This document shows, in pieces, positions 35,784-45,900 of a stretch of DNA of 64,000 nucleotides. The stretch spans positions 277,008-341,007 of the forward strand of contig NZ_CAKKMV010000005.1 in the NCBI RefSeq assembly GCF_918697865.1, read 5' to 3'. The position numbers and the translations under genes are program-made. The notes below the pieces were generated by a model that was given only the letters and a program-made list of their open reading frames with translations, had not been told where the DNA came from and searched no databases. Origin of the DNA: Massilia sp. Bi118 (GTDB lineage Bacteria > Pseudomonadota > Gammaproteobacteria > Burkholderiales > Burkholderiaceae_D). Numbering within the stretch: position 1 is the first letter of the stretch; each line of letters opens with the position of its first letter.

Positions 35784-37019
35784 GTGGCAAAACAAATCGT
35801 TATCGACCATGTCTTCAAGGTATTCGGTAGTCAACCGGAACAGGCACTGGCGCTGGTCCACCAAGGGGCCAGCAAGCAGGATATCCTGGCCCGGACCGAA
35901 TGCACGATCGGTGTGTTCGACGCCAGCTTCACCATCGAGGCTGGCGAGATCTTCGTCATCATGGGCCTGTCCGGTTCGGGCAAGTCGACCCTGGTGCGCA
36001 TGCTGAACCGCCTGGTCGAGCCGACCGCCGGCCGCATCCTGATCGACGGCGAGGACATCAATACCTTGCCGGACGCGCAGTTGCGCGCCTTGCGCCGCAA
36101 GGACATCAGCATGGTGTTCCAGTCGTTCGCGCTGCTGCCGCATGTTAACGTGCTCGACAACACGGCCTTCGGCATGGAGCTGGCCGGCATTCCCAAAGCC
36201 GAGCGCCATGCGCTGGCCCGGCAGGCGCTGGAGCAGGTCGGCCTCGCGGCCTATGGCGCCAGTTATCCTGACGAATTGTCCGGCGGTATGCAGCAACGCG
36301 TGGGACTGGCGCGCGCGCTGGCTTGCGACCCGGCGATCCTGCTGATGGACGAGGCGTTTTCCGCCCTCGACCCCATCATGCGCACGGAAATGCAATCGGA
36401 GCTGCTGCGCCTGCAGCAGATCAAGCGCCGTACCATCGTCTTCATTTCGCATGACCTCGACGAAGCCATGCGCATCGGCGACCGGGTCGCCATCATGAAG
36501 GACGGGCATGTGGTGCAGGTGGGCACGCCCGAAGAGATCCTGCGCAAGCCTGCCAACGATTACGTGCGCAACTTCGTGCGCGGCGTCGATGCGGCGGCCG
36601 TCTTCAAGGCCGGCGACATCGCCCGCAAGAGCCAGATCGTGGTGTCGGAATCGCCCAGCCGCGGTTCGCGCGCGGCCCTGTCGATGCTGGAAGAGCAGGA
36701 CCGGGCCTACGCCTATGTCGTCAACCCCAGGCGCGAGTTCCTCGGCCTGGTGTCGGCCGAGTCGCTGCGCAGCGCGCTCGAAGGCCATACCGGCCCGCTG
36801 GGCCTGTCGCATGCCTATCTGCCGGATGTGCAGACCATCAGCGCGGACGAGCCGGTTGCCGGCCTGTTCGGCCAGGTGGCGCAATTGCCGTATGCGGTCC
36901 CGGTGGTGGCCGAGGATGGCAGCTTCCGCGGCGCCATCAGCAAGACCACCTTGCTGAAGTTCCTCGACCGCGATACGCCTCCCATTGCCGAGCCCCAGAT
37001 CCAGAAAGGACAAGCATGA
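35784..37019 (+). CDS. proV: Glycine betaine/proline ABC transporter ATP-binding protein
   Basis: A 411-residue ATPase. Walker A is GLSGSGKST near residue 63, the signature [15 protein letters not shown] is near residue 170, and Walker B ([13 protein letters not shown]) follows. The C-terminal part (about 280-400) holds a CBS-like pair that in this family senses ionic strength. I chose GTG 35784 ([15 protein letters not shown]) because GAAGGAGA lies about 10 bases upstream; the residues before it are not family-like. The stop overlaps the permease start (ATGA). It energises uptake of betaine or related osmoprotectants. Confidence 0.92.
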   Translation: MAKQIVIDHVFKVFGSQPEQALALVHQGASKQDILARTECTIGVFDASFTIEAGEIFVIMGLSGSGKSTLVRMLNRLVEPTAGRILIDGEDINTLPDAQLRALRRKDISMVFQSFALLPHVNVLDNTAFGMELAGIPKAERHALARQALEQVGLAAYGASYPDELSGGMQQRVGLARALACDPAILLMDEAFSALDPIMRTEMQSELLRLQQIKRRTIVFISHDLDEAMRIGDRVAIMKDGHVVQVGTPEEILRKPANDYVRNFVRGVDAAAVFKAGDIARKSQIVVSESPSRGSRAALSMLEEQDRAYAYVVNPRREFLGLVSAESLRSALEGHTGPLGLSHAYLPDVQTISADEPVAGLFGQVAQLPYAVPVVAEDGSFRGAISKTTLLKFLDRDTPPIAEPQIQKGQA

Positions 37020-38071
37020 ATCCAACTACCAACCCATGGCTGCCGACTCCGCCGGCTGACACCGCCTGGCTCGACGCGGCAGCGCCGGCCGCCGCGTCCG
37101 GGCACGCCGACGGCTTTCAGCTGACGCAAATCTTCGATGGCTCGCTGCCGCTGGCATCCTGGATCAACCAGGGCCTGGGCTGGGCCGTCGAGCATTTTCG
37201 CCCGTTTTTCCAGGCCGTGCGTGCGCCGATCGACGCGACCCTGGCCGGCGTCGGCGACCTGTTGCTGGCCGCGCCGTCGCTGGCGGTGATCGCCATCGTC
37301 GGTTTGCTGGCCTGGCAGTTCACCAGCCGCACGCTGGCCATCGGCACCGTGCTGGCGCTGCTGGTCCTGGCGATGCTGGGCGTCTGGCCGGAAGCGATGC
37401 TCACCTTGTCGCTGGTGCTGACCTCGCTTGTTTTTTGCCTGGCGATCGGTTTGCCCCTGGGGATATTCCTGGCCAGCAGCGACCGCGCGCAAAAACTCCT
37501 GCGTCCGCTGCTGGACGCCATGCAGACCACGCCTGCCTTCGTGTATCTGGTGCCGGTCGTCATGTTGTTTGGTATCGGTGACGCGCCCGGTGTGATCGTG
37601 ACCATCATCTTCGCCCTGCCGCCGCTGGTGCGCCTGACGAATCTCGGCGTTCGCCAGGTACGTCCCGACCTGATCGAAGCGGCACGCGCCTATGGTGCTT
37701 CGCCCTGGCAGCTGCTGACACGCGTGCAGCTTCCGCTGGCCATGCCGTCGATTATGGCTGGCATCAACCAGTCGCTGATGTTGTCGCTGTCGATGGTGGT
37801 GATCGCCTCGATGATCGCGGTCGGTGGCCTGGGCCAGATGGTGTTGCGCGGTATTGGCCGCCTGGACATGGGCCTGGCCACCGTCGGCGGTCTCGGTATC
37901 GTACTGCTGGCCATCACGCTGGACCGCCTGACGCAGGCCATGGGGCAGCCGCGCCGTGGCGTACGCCACTGGTACCAGACGGGCCCGGCCGGTTTCATCC
38001 TGCGCCTGGTACGGAGCAGTCCAGCGCGCGGCGAAGCGGCCGCGCCAGTCACCTCCGTCAGCGCACAATAA
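37016..38071 (+). CDS. proW: Glycine betaine/proline ABC transporter permease
   Basis: A 351-residue inner-membrane protein with a long N-terminal tail before the helices, as in E. coli ProW. The permease loop [33 protein letters not shown] carries the EAA motif that contacts ProV. The start overlaps proV by 4 bases and the binding protein follows 15 bases later, so the three genes form one osmoprotectant-uptake operon. Confidence 0.92.
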   Translation: MNPTTNPWLPTPPADTAWLDAAAPAAASGHADGFQLTQIFDGSLPLASWINQGLGWAVEHFRPFFQAVRAPIDATLAGVGDLLLAAPSLAVIAIVGLLAWQFTSRTLAIGTVLALLVLAMLGVWPEAMLTLSLVLTSLVFCLAIGLPLGIFLASSDRAQKLLRPLLDAMQTTPAFVYLVPVVMLFGIGDAPGVIVTIIFALPPLVRLTNLGVRQVRPDLIEAARAYGASPWQLLTRVQLPLAMPSIMAGINQSLMLSLSMVVIASMIAVGGLGQMVLRGIGRLDMGLATVGGLGIVLLAITLDRLTQAMGQPRRGVRHWYQTGPAGFILRLVRSSPARGEAAAPVTSVSAQ

Positions 38072-38086
38072 ATAGAAAGGATCCTG

Positions 38087-39136
38087 ATGCAACGTATTGA
38101 GAACTTCGAGGCCACGTACAAAACGCAGCGCAGATTCAAATGGTTCTCGGCCCTGGCGATTGCCGCGCTCGCCTTGACCACCAGCCTGGCCATGGCGCAA
38201 ACGCCGGACGCCGGCCTGCCCGGCAAGGGCATCAAGGTGCAGGCGCTGCAAAGCCCGATCGCCGAAGAGACCTTCCAGACCATGCTGGTCGACAGCGCCC
38301 TGGAAAAACTGGGCTACGAGCCGCAGCCGATCAAGGAGGTCGACTATCCGACCGCGCACATCGCCATTGCCAACGGCGACGCGACCTTCCTCGCGGTGCA
38401 TTGGGACCCTTTGCACCAGGACTATTACAACAATGCCGGCGGCGACGCCAAACTGCTGCGCACCGGCGACTATGCCGGTCCGGCCGCGCAAGGCTATTTG
38501 ATCGACAAGGCAACGGCCGAGAAGTACCACATCACCAATATCGGCCAGTTGCGCGATCCGGCGCTGGCGAAGCTGTTCGACCATGACGGCGATGGCAAGG
38601 CCGACCTGACCGGTTGCAATCCGGGCTGGGGCTGCGAGGCGATGATCGAAAATCACATGGACGCCTACCAATTGCGTGCCACGGTCAGGCATGTGCAGGG
38701 CAGCTATGCCGCACTGATCGCCGATACCATCGGCCGCTACCGGCGCGGCGAACCCATTCTGTACTACACCTGGACGCCTTATTGGGTAAGCGGGGTGCTG
38801 GCGCCGGGCAGGGACGTGGTCTGGCTGCAGGTGCCGTTCTCGTCGAATCCGCAAAAGGCCAATACCCGTCTCGACGATGGCAGCGATTACGGATTTTCCG
38901 TCAACACGACGCGTATCGTCGTGAATCGCGCCTGGGCCGACCGAAATCCGGCGGCCGTCAAACTGTTTGAAGTCATGCGCCTGCCGATTGCCGACATCAA
39001 TGCGCAAAACGAGCGCATGCGGGCTGGCGAAAACACGCAGGCCGATATTGCGCGCCATACGGCAGGCTGGATCCAATACCATCAGCAGCTGTTCGACAGC
39101 TGGATCGCGCAGGCGCTGGCGGCGGCGAAACCTTGA
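38087..39136 (+). CDS. proX: Glycine betaine/proline-binding periplasmic protein
   Basis: A 349-residue binding protein. The signal peptide is late ([17 protein letters not shown], ending about residue 39) after a charged N-terminal region. [28 protein letters not shown] and [12 protein letters not shown] match ProX, where aromatic residues form the quaternary-amine box. [10 protein letters not shown] supplies the conserved cysteine pair. An AAAGGATCCTG site precedes the ATG. Confidence 0.9.
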   Translation: MQRIENFEATYKTQRRFKWFSALAIAALALTTSLAMAQTPDAGLPGKGIKVQALQSPIAEETFQTMLVDSALEKLGYEPQPIKEVDYPTAHIAIANGDATFLAVHWDPLHQDYYNNAGGDAKLLRTGDYAGPAAQGYLIDKATAEKYHITNIGQLRDPALAKLFDHDGDGKADLTGCNPGWGCEAMIENHMDAYQLRATVRHVQGSYAALIADTIGRYRRGEPILYYTWTPYWVSGVLAPGRDVVWLQVPFSSNPQKANTRLDDGSDYGFSVNTTRIVVNRAWADRNPAAVKLFEVMRLPIADINAQNERMRAGENTQADIARHTAGWIQYHQQLFDSWIAQALAAAKP

Positions 39137-39188
39137 TGAAACACCTGGAAGGAGAACACAAATCCTGAGATTTTTGCTCACCGCGGCG

Positions 39189-39647
39189 ATGCGTATGCCA
39201 AAGCTGACGCTCGCGCTCGCACTATGTGTGCTGGTCGCCCTGGCCGGAACGCTGTCCTACAGCGCTTACCTTGTCGTCGGGGTGCTGGCCGATTATCTCG
39301 GCACAGGCCGTGGCATGGCGGGTCTGCTTCTGGGGGCTCTTTTTGCAAGATTTCCGTGGGCTAGCAAGGGTAAGTTACGTATCGTCGGTCTATTACCCAA
39401 GCCCGTCCGTCGTCCAGTGATGGCCAGCTTGCTCGCACTCTGCTTGCTGCACTTCTTGTCCCGGGGCGACTATGTGCCCGCAGCGTTCGCAGGTTTCGCT
39501 GCGGCTTTTGTTCTGACCTTCCCCTGGTTGAGGCGAACCATGTTCGATCGGGTACGTTCGTCCGTCTTCAATTTCGCTGGACAAAACCGTCCCCAAAGCA
39601 TCGATGACGATGTGATCGAAGGTGAATTCAAGGAAAGGAAGGATTGA
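39189..39647 (+). CDS. Small membrane protein downstream of proX
   Basis: A 152-residue protein with three or four hydrophobic segments (LTLALALCVLVALAGTLSYSAYLVVGVLADYL, SLLALCLLHFL, AAFAGFAAAFVLTFPWL) and a charged tail (IDDDVIEGEFKERKD). I do not recognise the family. The start is uncertain: ATG 39189 is the first ATG, but a strong GGAAGGAG (39147-39154) is 35 bases away. It is ideally placed (10 bases) for an in-frame CTG at 39165; TTG 39174 is another option. It follows proX by 52 bases and may be co-transcribed. A bidirectional terminator follows. Confidence 0.6.
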   Translation: MRMPKLTLALALCVLVALAGTLSYSAYLVVGVLADYLGTGRGMAGLLLGALFARFPWASKGKLRIVGLLPKPVRRPVMASLLALCLLHFLSRGDYVPAAFAGFAAAFVLTFPWLRRTMFDRVRSSVFNFAGQNRPQSIDDDVIEGEFKERKD

Positions 39648-39658
39648 GGCTGATAAGC

Positions 39659-39690
39659 AAAAACGCCAACCTGCATGGGTTGGCGTTTTG
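39659..39690. terminator. Bidirectional terminator
   Basis: AACGCCAACC (39662-39671) and GGTTGGCGTT (39678-39687) form a 10-bp stem with a 6-base loop, flanked by A-runs on the left and T-runs on the right. It can end both the plus-strand membrane-protein transcript and the minus-strand tRNA transcript. Confidence 0.8.
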
Positions 39691-39709
39691 ATATGAACTG
39701 CTGAATTCT

Positions 39710-39785
39710 TGGTGGCCCGGGGCGGAATCGAACCACCGACACAAGGATTTTCAATCCTCTGCTCTACCAACTGAGCTACCAGGCC
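39710..39785 (-). tRNA. tRNA-Phe (GAA)
   Basis: 76 bases including an encoded CCA end. The acceptor stem GGCCTGG pairs with CCGGGCC with one G-U pair. The D-arm TAGCTCAGTTGGTAGAGCA, anticodon loop with GAA, and T-arm GGTTCGATTCC are all canonical. A terminator follows on the minus strand at 39659-39690. Confidence 0.97.
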
Positions 39786-39828
39786 AAGGCGGCGAATTGT
39801 AGCACACCGCTAGCGCCGAGCGGAAGTC

Positions 39829-40299
39829 TCAGCGTTTCTGGTGCTGCCGGTCCAGCGCCAGGCGGGCTTCCTTGCGGCCCTCGGCCTCCTGGAAACGGCG
39901 CATCTCGTCCGGCGTGGACGGTTGCAAAGGCGGCACCGGCACCGGCTTCTTGTCGTCGCCGACCGCCACCATGGTGAAGAAGCAGCTGTTCACGTGGCGC
40001 ACTTCCTGGGTGCGGATGCTCTCGGCCAGCACCTTGATGCCGATTTCCATCGAGCTGCGGCCGGTGTAGTTGACCGCCGCCAGGAAGGTCACCAGCTCGC
40101 CCACGTGGATGGGCTGGCGGAAGGTGACCTGGTCGACGCTCATCGTCACCACGTAGGCGCCGGCGTAGCGGCTGGCGCAGGCGTAGGCGACCTGGTCGAG
40201 CAGCTTGAGGATGTGGCCGCCGTGGACGTTGCCCGAAAAGTTGGCAGTGTCCGGGGTCATCAGCACCGTCATGCTGAGCTGATGGCTGGGAAGATTCAT
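39829..40299 (-). CDS. Acyl-CoA thioesterase, YciA-like hotdog fold
   Basis: A 156-residue single hotdog domain. MTPDTANFSGNVHGGHILKLLDQVAYACASRYAG contains the conserved N-x-x-G-x-x-H-G-G and Asp of YciA/BACH-type thioesterases. TVSVDQVTF-like MSVDQVTFRQPIHVGELV follows. It hydrolyses acyl-CoA esters in the cytoplasm; chain-length preference is not visible. It stands between tRNA-Phe and the chemoreceptor gene, 64 bases downstream of the latter, with its own GGAGCAGCAATG start region. Confidence 0.88.
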   Translation of the reverse strand: MNLPSHQLSMTVLMTPDTANFSGNVHGGHILKLLDQVAYACASRYAGAYVVTMSVDQVTFRQPIHVGELVTFLAAVNYTGRSSMEIGIKVLAESIRTQEVRHVNSCFFTMVAVGDDKKPVPVPPLQPSTPDEMRRFQEAEGRKEARLALDRQHQKR

Positions 40300-40363
40300 T
40301 GCTGCTCCTTGTCGATGTCGCCGTCATGCTGACATGGAATCCCCCAGCGAGGCAAGCACCGGC

Positions 40364-42088
40364 TCAGAACTCTTCCCAGTCCTCGGCGACGGCGGCAGGC
40401 TTGGCCGGCATGGCTGGCGCGGCCTTGCGCGCGGCGCGTGCGGCAGCCGGCTGCGCGGCCGCCGGCGCCGCCGGCTTCTTGGCCGGCAGGGCGGGGCGCG
40501 CCGATGCCGCCGCAGCCGGCGCACGCGCCGCCACGTCCACCTGGAACACGGACACCAGCTCCTTCAGCTTGTGCGACTGCTCCTGCATCGCGAGCGTGGC
40601 CGCCGCCGACTCCTCGACCAGCGCCGCGTTCTGCTGGGTCGCGCCGTCCATCTGCGTGATCGCCTGGTTGACCTGGGCGATGCCGCTGGCCTGCTCGCGG
40701 CTGGAGGCGACGATGTCGTTCATGATGCCGCTGACGCGGTCGATGCCGGCGACGATGCCCTTCATGGTCTCGCCGGCCTTGCCGGCCAGGGTCGATCCTT
40801 CCGTCACGCGGCCGGTCGAATCGTCGATCAGGGCCTTGATCTCCTTGGCTGCCGCGGCCGAGCGCTGGGCCAGGGCGCGCACTTCGCCGGCTACCACCGC
40901 AAAGCCGCGCCCCTGCTCGCCGGCGCGCGCCGCTTCGACCGCCGCGTTCAGGGCCAGGATATTGGTCTGGAAGGCGATGCCGTCGATGACGCCGATGATG
41001 TCGGCGATGCGCGAGGAGGACTCGTTGATCGCGCCCATGGTCTCGACCAGCTGGCTGACCATTGCGCCGCCTTGCTGGGCCACCTGGGAAGCCTTTGCGG
41101 CCAGCTCGTTCGCCTGTTCGGCGTTGTCCGTGCTGTGCTGGATGCCCTGGGTCAGCTGCTCGATCGAGGAGGCGGTTTCTTCGAGCGCCGCGGCCTGGCT
41201 TTCGGTGCGGCGCGACAGTTCCTGCGCTTCGCTGGACATTTCCGAGATCGATTCGCCGATGGCCGTGGTGCCCTGGCGGACTTCGCCGACGATGCCGGCC
41301 AGGCTGTCGCGCATGCGCTTGAGGGCGGCCATCAGGCTGGCCTGGTCGCCGTCGGCCACCTTCACGTCGACGCGCAGGTTGCCGGCCGCGATCTCGCTGG
41401 CCACCGCAGCGGCCAGCGCCGGTTCGCCGCCGAGGCGGCGGAACAGGGCGCGCGCGAAGCGGTGCGCGGCGCCGATGCTGAAGATCAGCGTGGCCAGGCA
41501 CAGGCAGACCAGCACGGTGGAGCTCTGGTGGGCGCTGTCCAGCACCACCTCGGTGCGCGCGTTGATCGATTTCTGCTGCAGCGCCTGGAGTTCCTTCACC
41601 TTGTCGATGTAGCGATCCATGATGCCGGCGAAGGACTGTTCGTATAGCGCACGCGCTTCATCCGTCTTGCCGTCGGCTTTCAAGGCCATCACGCGGTCGC
41701 GCGACGTGATGTATTGCTGGCGCGCTTCGGCGATCTGCGCGAACAGGGTTTTTTCTTCGGCCGTGTCGAGCATGTCGCCTACCTGTTTCTGCAGCTCGGT
41801 GGTGCGCTTCGACTGTTGTATGGTTTCGTCGGCGAAAAACTTCGCCAGCTCGGCGTCGGAGGCGCGGGCGAGGGCCGCGGTGCGCTTCGACGAGGTCGAG
41901 ATGTTCAGCAGCCAGCTCGACACCAGGCGCTCCTTCGCCAGCGGGCGGTGGGTCAGTTCGTTGGTGTCGTTCGACAGGACCTGCAGGCGCCAGATGGCGA
42001 CCGCGGTCGACACGAAGGAGAGGATGATCACGATGGCGAACGCGAACCGCAACTGGTTCCGTACGCTGGCAGTGAGGGTAGTGAACAC
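40364..42088 (-). CDS. Methyl-accepting chemotaxis protein
   Basis: A 574-residue receptor. One N-terminal helix ([19 protein letters not shown]) is followed by a periplasmic four-helix-bundle domain (about 40-185) and a second helix ([17 protein letters not shown]). A HAMP region and the long signalling domain with the conserved hairpin ([47 protein letters not shown]) complete it. The extreme C-terminus, EDWEEF, resembles the NWETF-type tether for CheR/CheB. I start at GTG 42088 because AAGGA lies just upstream, rather than at 42178. A truncated paralog lies at 13971-14192. The ligand is unknown. Confidence 0.92.
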   Translation of the reverse strand: MFTTLTASVRNQLRFAFAIVIILSFVSTAVAIWRLQVLSNDTNELTHRPLAKERLVSSWLLNISTSSKRTAALARASDAELAKFFADETIQQSKRTTELQKQVGDMLDTAEEKTLFAQIAEARQQYITSRDRVMALKADGKTDEARALYEQSFAGIMDRYIDKVKELQALQQKSINARTEVVLDSAHQSSTVLVCLCLATLIFSIGAAHRFARALFRRLGGEPALAAAVASEIAAGNLRVDVKVADGDQASLMAALKRMRDSLAGIVGEVRQGTTAIGESISEMSSEAQELSRRTESQAAALEETASSIEQLTQGIQHSTDNAEQANELAAKASQVAQQGGAMVSQLVETMGAINESSSRIADIIGVIDGIAFQTNILALNAAVEAARAGEQGRGFAVVAGEVRALAQRSAAAAKEIKALIDDSTGRVTEGSTLAGKAGETMKGIVAGIDRVSGIMNDIVASSREQASGIAQVNQAITQMDGATQQNAALVEESAAATLAMQEQSHKLKELVSVFQVDVAARAPAAAASARPALPAKKPAAPAAAQPAAARAARKAAPAMPAKPAAVAEDWEEF

Positions 42089-42170
42089 TTCGTTTCCTTG
42101 TAGAGAGGGAATAGTCAATTTAAGGATGGGCCGTACCTCGCCGCCATGCGCTGGCGCAACAATGGAAACG

Positions 42171-42204
42171 TTACCCAAAACGAATAATATATACCGTTTG
42201 GTAA
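42171..42204. promoter_or_regulatory. Imperfect inverted repeat between chemoreceptor and hydrolase genes
   Basis: TTACCCAAAACG (42171-42182) and CGTTTGGTAA (42195-42204) are near-inverted copies in the A/T-rich region between the divergent chemoreceptor (starting at 42088) and hydrolase (starting at 42231) genes. It may bind a regulator of either gene; evidence is only its symmetry and position. Confidence 0.25.
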
Positions 42205-42230
42205 TATTTAGTTTCTGTTACGATAAAAAT

Positions 42231-42926
42231 ATGGCTCTACTTCTCGTCCCCGGCTTCATGGCCGATGAAACCCTGTGGTCGGCGCTCGAGGCGCCGCTGG
42301 CGCCCTTCGGTCCCCTGCATTACGCCGACCTGCGCCACGACAGCTCGATCGCGGCGATGGCGCGCCGCGCGCTGGATGCGGCGCCGCCTTCGTTCATGTT
42401 GATCGGGTTTTCGATGGGCGGCTACGTCGCGCGCGAGATCGCCCGCCTGGCGCCGGAACGCGTGCGCGCGCTGGTGCTGGTCGCCACCTCGACCCGTCCC
42501 GATACGCCGGCGCTGCGCCAGCGCAAGGGAGCGGTCGGCAGCAATGCGGCGCCCTCGATCGCCTTCAGTGGCCTGAGCCGCATCGCGGTGGCTTCCTCGC
42601 TGCACCCGAAGGAGCGCAACAACGAGGCGCTGATCGAACGGGTGAGGGCGATGGGCATGCGGCTGGGCGGCGAGGTGTTCCGCCGCCAGTCGCTGCTGGA
42701 GCGGCCCGGCGACCTCGATCGCCTGCAGGCCATCCGCTGCCCGACCCTGGTGGTGGCGGCCGCCCAGGACCAGCTGCGCAGCCTCGAGGAAGCGCGCGAA
42801 CTGCAGGCCGGGATCCCCGGCGCCACGCTCGAGATCGTCGAGGACACCGGGCACATGATCCCGATCGAGGCGCCGCAGCGGCTGGCCGCGCTCATCGTGC
42901 CCTGGCTGGCGCAATATGAAAACTGA
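42231..42926 (+). CDS. Alpha/beta hydrolase
   Basis: A 231-residue hydrolase. It opens ALLLVPGFMADETLW (oxyanion strand) and has the nucleophile elbow LIGFSMGGYVAREIARLAPERV. The acid is in TLVVAAAQDQL and the histidine in EIVEDTGHMIPIEAPQRLA. The fold and short length resemble BioH-like or 3-oxoadipate enol-lactonase-like esterases; the substrate is unknown. No good ribosome binding site precedes ATG 42231, so translation may be weak. The gene converges with the RTX gene. Confidence 0.87.
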   Translation: MALLLVPGFMADETLWSALEAPLAPFGPLHYADLRHDSSIAAMARRALDAAPPSFMLIGFSMGGYVAREIARLAPERVRALVLVATSTRPDTPALRQRKGAVGSNAAPSIAFSGLSRIAVASSLHPKERNNEALIERVRAMGMRLGGEVFRRQSLLERPGDLDRLQAIRCPTLVVAAAQDQLRSLEEARELQAGIPGATLEIVEDTGHMIPIEAPQRLAALIVPWLAQYEN

Positions 42927-42942
42927 GGCGGACTGAGACGCC

Positions 42943-45900
42943 TCAGCCGGGCGAGGGCGTATAGGCGATCCCGCTGCTGCCGACCACTTCCGCCACCGCC
43001 TCGATGTTCTCTTTGCTCTCGCTGAAGAAAGCCAGCACGAAGTTCAGCGGCGCCTGTTTGTTGTCGAGGATGCCGAGCCAGTAGGCGTACCCGCCCGGAT
43101 CGGGATCGCGATGCAGGATGTTGTGGTACAGGCGGTTGACGATGTCGGCATTGCTGGCCGCGCTGCCGTACAGGTCGACGAATTCCTGCGAATGCGCGAA
43201 GCCGTCGGCGACGTCGCGCAGCGAGGCGCCCTGTTCCAGGCGCATGATCCAGTAGCCGAGGCCGCCCGGATCCGGATCGCGGTCGAAGGCGGCGCGGTAC
43301 AGGCGGTAGGCCTGGGACTCGAGCGCGTCGACCGGCACGTCGAGCGCCACCACCTGGTCGGTAAATTTCAGCGTTTCCACGCCCTGCAGGGTGTCGTTTC
43401 CGTCGGCATCGTAAGTGCTGCGCCGGTCGCTGACGTGCCAGCCGGTGGCGTCGTGGGTGATCTTGTAATTCTCGAATTTGCCGCTGTAGAGGGCCACATC
43501 CTTGCCGCTACCGCCGATCAACAGGTCGGTGCCCGCGGCGCCGAACAGGATGTCGTCGCCGGCGCCGCCGTCAAGCTTGTCGTCGTAGATGCTGCCGGGG
43601 AGCGTGTCGCCGCCGTCGCCGCCGATGCTGACCACGCCGGGGACAGGCGCCGGCGGCGGCGGGATGACGACGACAGGCGGCGCGACCACCGGCGGCGGGA
43701 CGACCACCGGCGGCGGTGTCGTCGGCGCCGGACTGAAGTGCTGGAGGAAGTTGTCGGCGGTGAGCGTGGATGCCTGCACGTTCTGCAGCGTCAGCGCGGT
43801 GACGTAAAACGTGGTGCCCGGGGACGTGTCCATGTCGAACTGCAGCAGCGTATCGCCGCCCGACTGCAGCAGCCGCAGGTAGCCGGTGGTGAAGGGATTG
43901 CTGGCCGGCGCCGCCGGATCGAGCCGTTCGGCGAGGTCGATCAGGTCGCCGCCCGCGCCGGCCTGGAAGTCGGCGACGGTATAAGGCGTCAGGACGTGGA
44001 AGATGTCCTGTCCGGCGCCGCCATAGGCCGTGACCTGGCTGTCTGGCGCCAGCACGGCGTGGACGGCGAAGGTGTCGCTGCCGGCATCGCCGCGCAGGAC
44101 GGCCGTGATCCTGTCGGGGTAGCTGTTCCCCGACAGCTCCAGCAGGTCGTCGCCGTCGCCGCCCTCGAGCGTGCTGTTGCCGTTGTAGACGATCAGGTGG
44201 TCCTTGCCGCTGCCGCCCTGCAGCAGGCCGCCGCCGCTGCCGGCGTCGAGCAGGTCGTCGCCATTGCCGCCCACGAGCGTATCGTCGCCGTTGCCGCCGA
44301 ACAGGCTGTCGTTGCCGTCGCCGCCGCGGATGGTGTCGCCCAGCTGGGAGCCGTTCAGGGTGTCGGCCAGCGGCGTGCCCTCCATGACCCGGCCGACGAC
44401 CGCGCCGTCCGACGGCCAGCCGCCGGTGTTGTCGGTCGTCAGGGAAGCCTTGTCGACATTCTTCAGGACGACGATGTCGTACCAGGCGCCGGCGCCCGAG
44501 GCGCCCTTGGCGTTGTACTGGAACACCGCGTCCGCGCCGCGCTGCACGACCCGGTAGTAGCCGCCGGCATAGGGCGTGAGGCCGGCCCAGTCGCCGCTTT
44601 GCAGCAGGTCGAGCGCGTCGCCGCCGTCGCCGGCCTGGAAGTCGGTGATCGTGATGCTGCCGATGGCATTGCGCGCCATGATGGCATACGTATCCCGGCC
44701 GCTGCCGCCGCTGAGTTCCGCGTTGCCCGGCGATTCGGAAGACAGGGTGACCTCGAAGCGGTCGTCGCCGTTGCCGCCGCTGGCGTGCACCATGTTCGCG
44801 CCGGCGGCGGGCGACTGGTCGTAGATGCCGATCACCAGCCGGTCGTTGCCGGCCCCGCCATCGAGCGTATCGTTGCCGCTCCAGCTGGTCAGCAGGTCGT
44901 TGCCGGCGCCGCCCAGCAGCTTGTCGTGCCCGGCCGGATTCGCCGTCGCGCTGTCGAATTCGAGGTCGCCAGCGATTTCGTCGTCGCCGTCGCCGCCATC
45001 GATGACGTCGTTGCCGTAGCTGCCGCGGATGAAGTCGTTGCCGCCGCCGCCCTCCAGGGTGTCGTCGAGGTAGCCGCCGCGCAGCGTGTCCGCGCCGCCG
45101 CTGCCGGCCAGCGCCAGGCCCGTGTTCGAGCCGTCGGGATTGAAACCGTTCCAGAAATTGTCCGGTCCGAGCAGCGCTTTGTCGACGTTCTTCAGCACCA
45201 GCACGTCGGCGTAGCCCTCGCCGCCGGCGCCGTCGGGATCCACCTGCACCACCGTGTCGGCGCCGCGCTGGACCAGCTGTACCCGGCCCCGGGGACCGAA
45301 GGGCGTGCGGGTGTCGATGGGGACGATGCCGGCCAGGTCGATCAGGTCGCCGCCCTTGCCGGCCTGGAAATCGGTGACGGTGATGGCGATCCGAGACGAA
45401 GCCTGCACCACGCTGAAGGTATCGCTGCCGCTGCCGCCGCTGACCGTGACCTGGGTGTTCGACGCCGGCTCCAGTGCGATCTGTATGAAATCCTTGCCGG
45501 CGCCGCCGGCGATCCGCAGCGTACCGTCCGAGGAGGTGTCGATGGCGCTCGAGCTGGCGGTGCGGGCGAAGATTCGGTCGTCGCCGTCGCCGCCGTCGAG
45601 CATGCCCTTGCCGAGGTGGTAGAGGGTATCGTCGCCAAGACCGCCGGTCAGCGTCGATTCGCCGCTGGCGTCCAGGTAGTCGTTGCCCTCGCCGCCATCC
45701 AGCATGTTGGCGCCGAAGCCGGCGCTCAGGTTGTCGTCCCCGGCGCCGCCGAGCAGGGTGTTGGCGCCGTTTTGCACGAACAGCCGGTCGCTGCCGTCGC
45801 CACCGGACAGGGTATCGTGGCCGCTTTCCCCTTCGAGCCAGTCGTTGCCGGCATTCCCTTCGAGGAGGTTGTGGCCATAGCCGCTCCTCAGGAAATCGTC

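Noticed and set aside
39710..39785. Integration of a genomic island at tRNA-Phe
   Set aside because: No integrase, no repeated 3' tRNA segment and no change in gene type were seen on either side.
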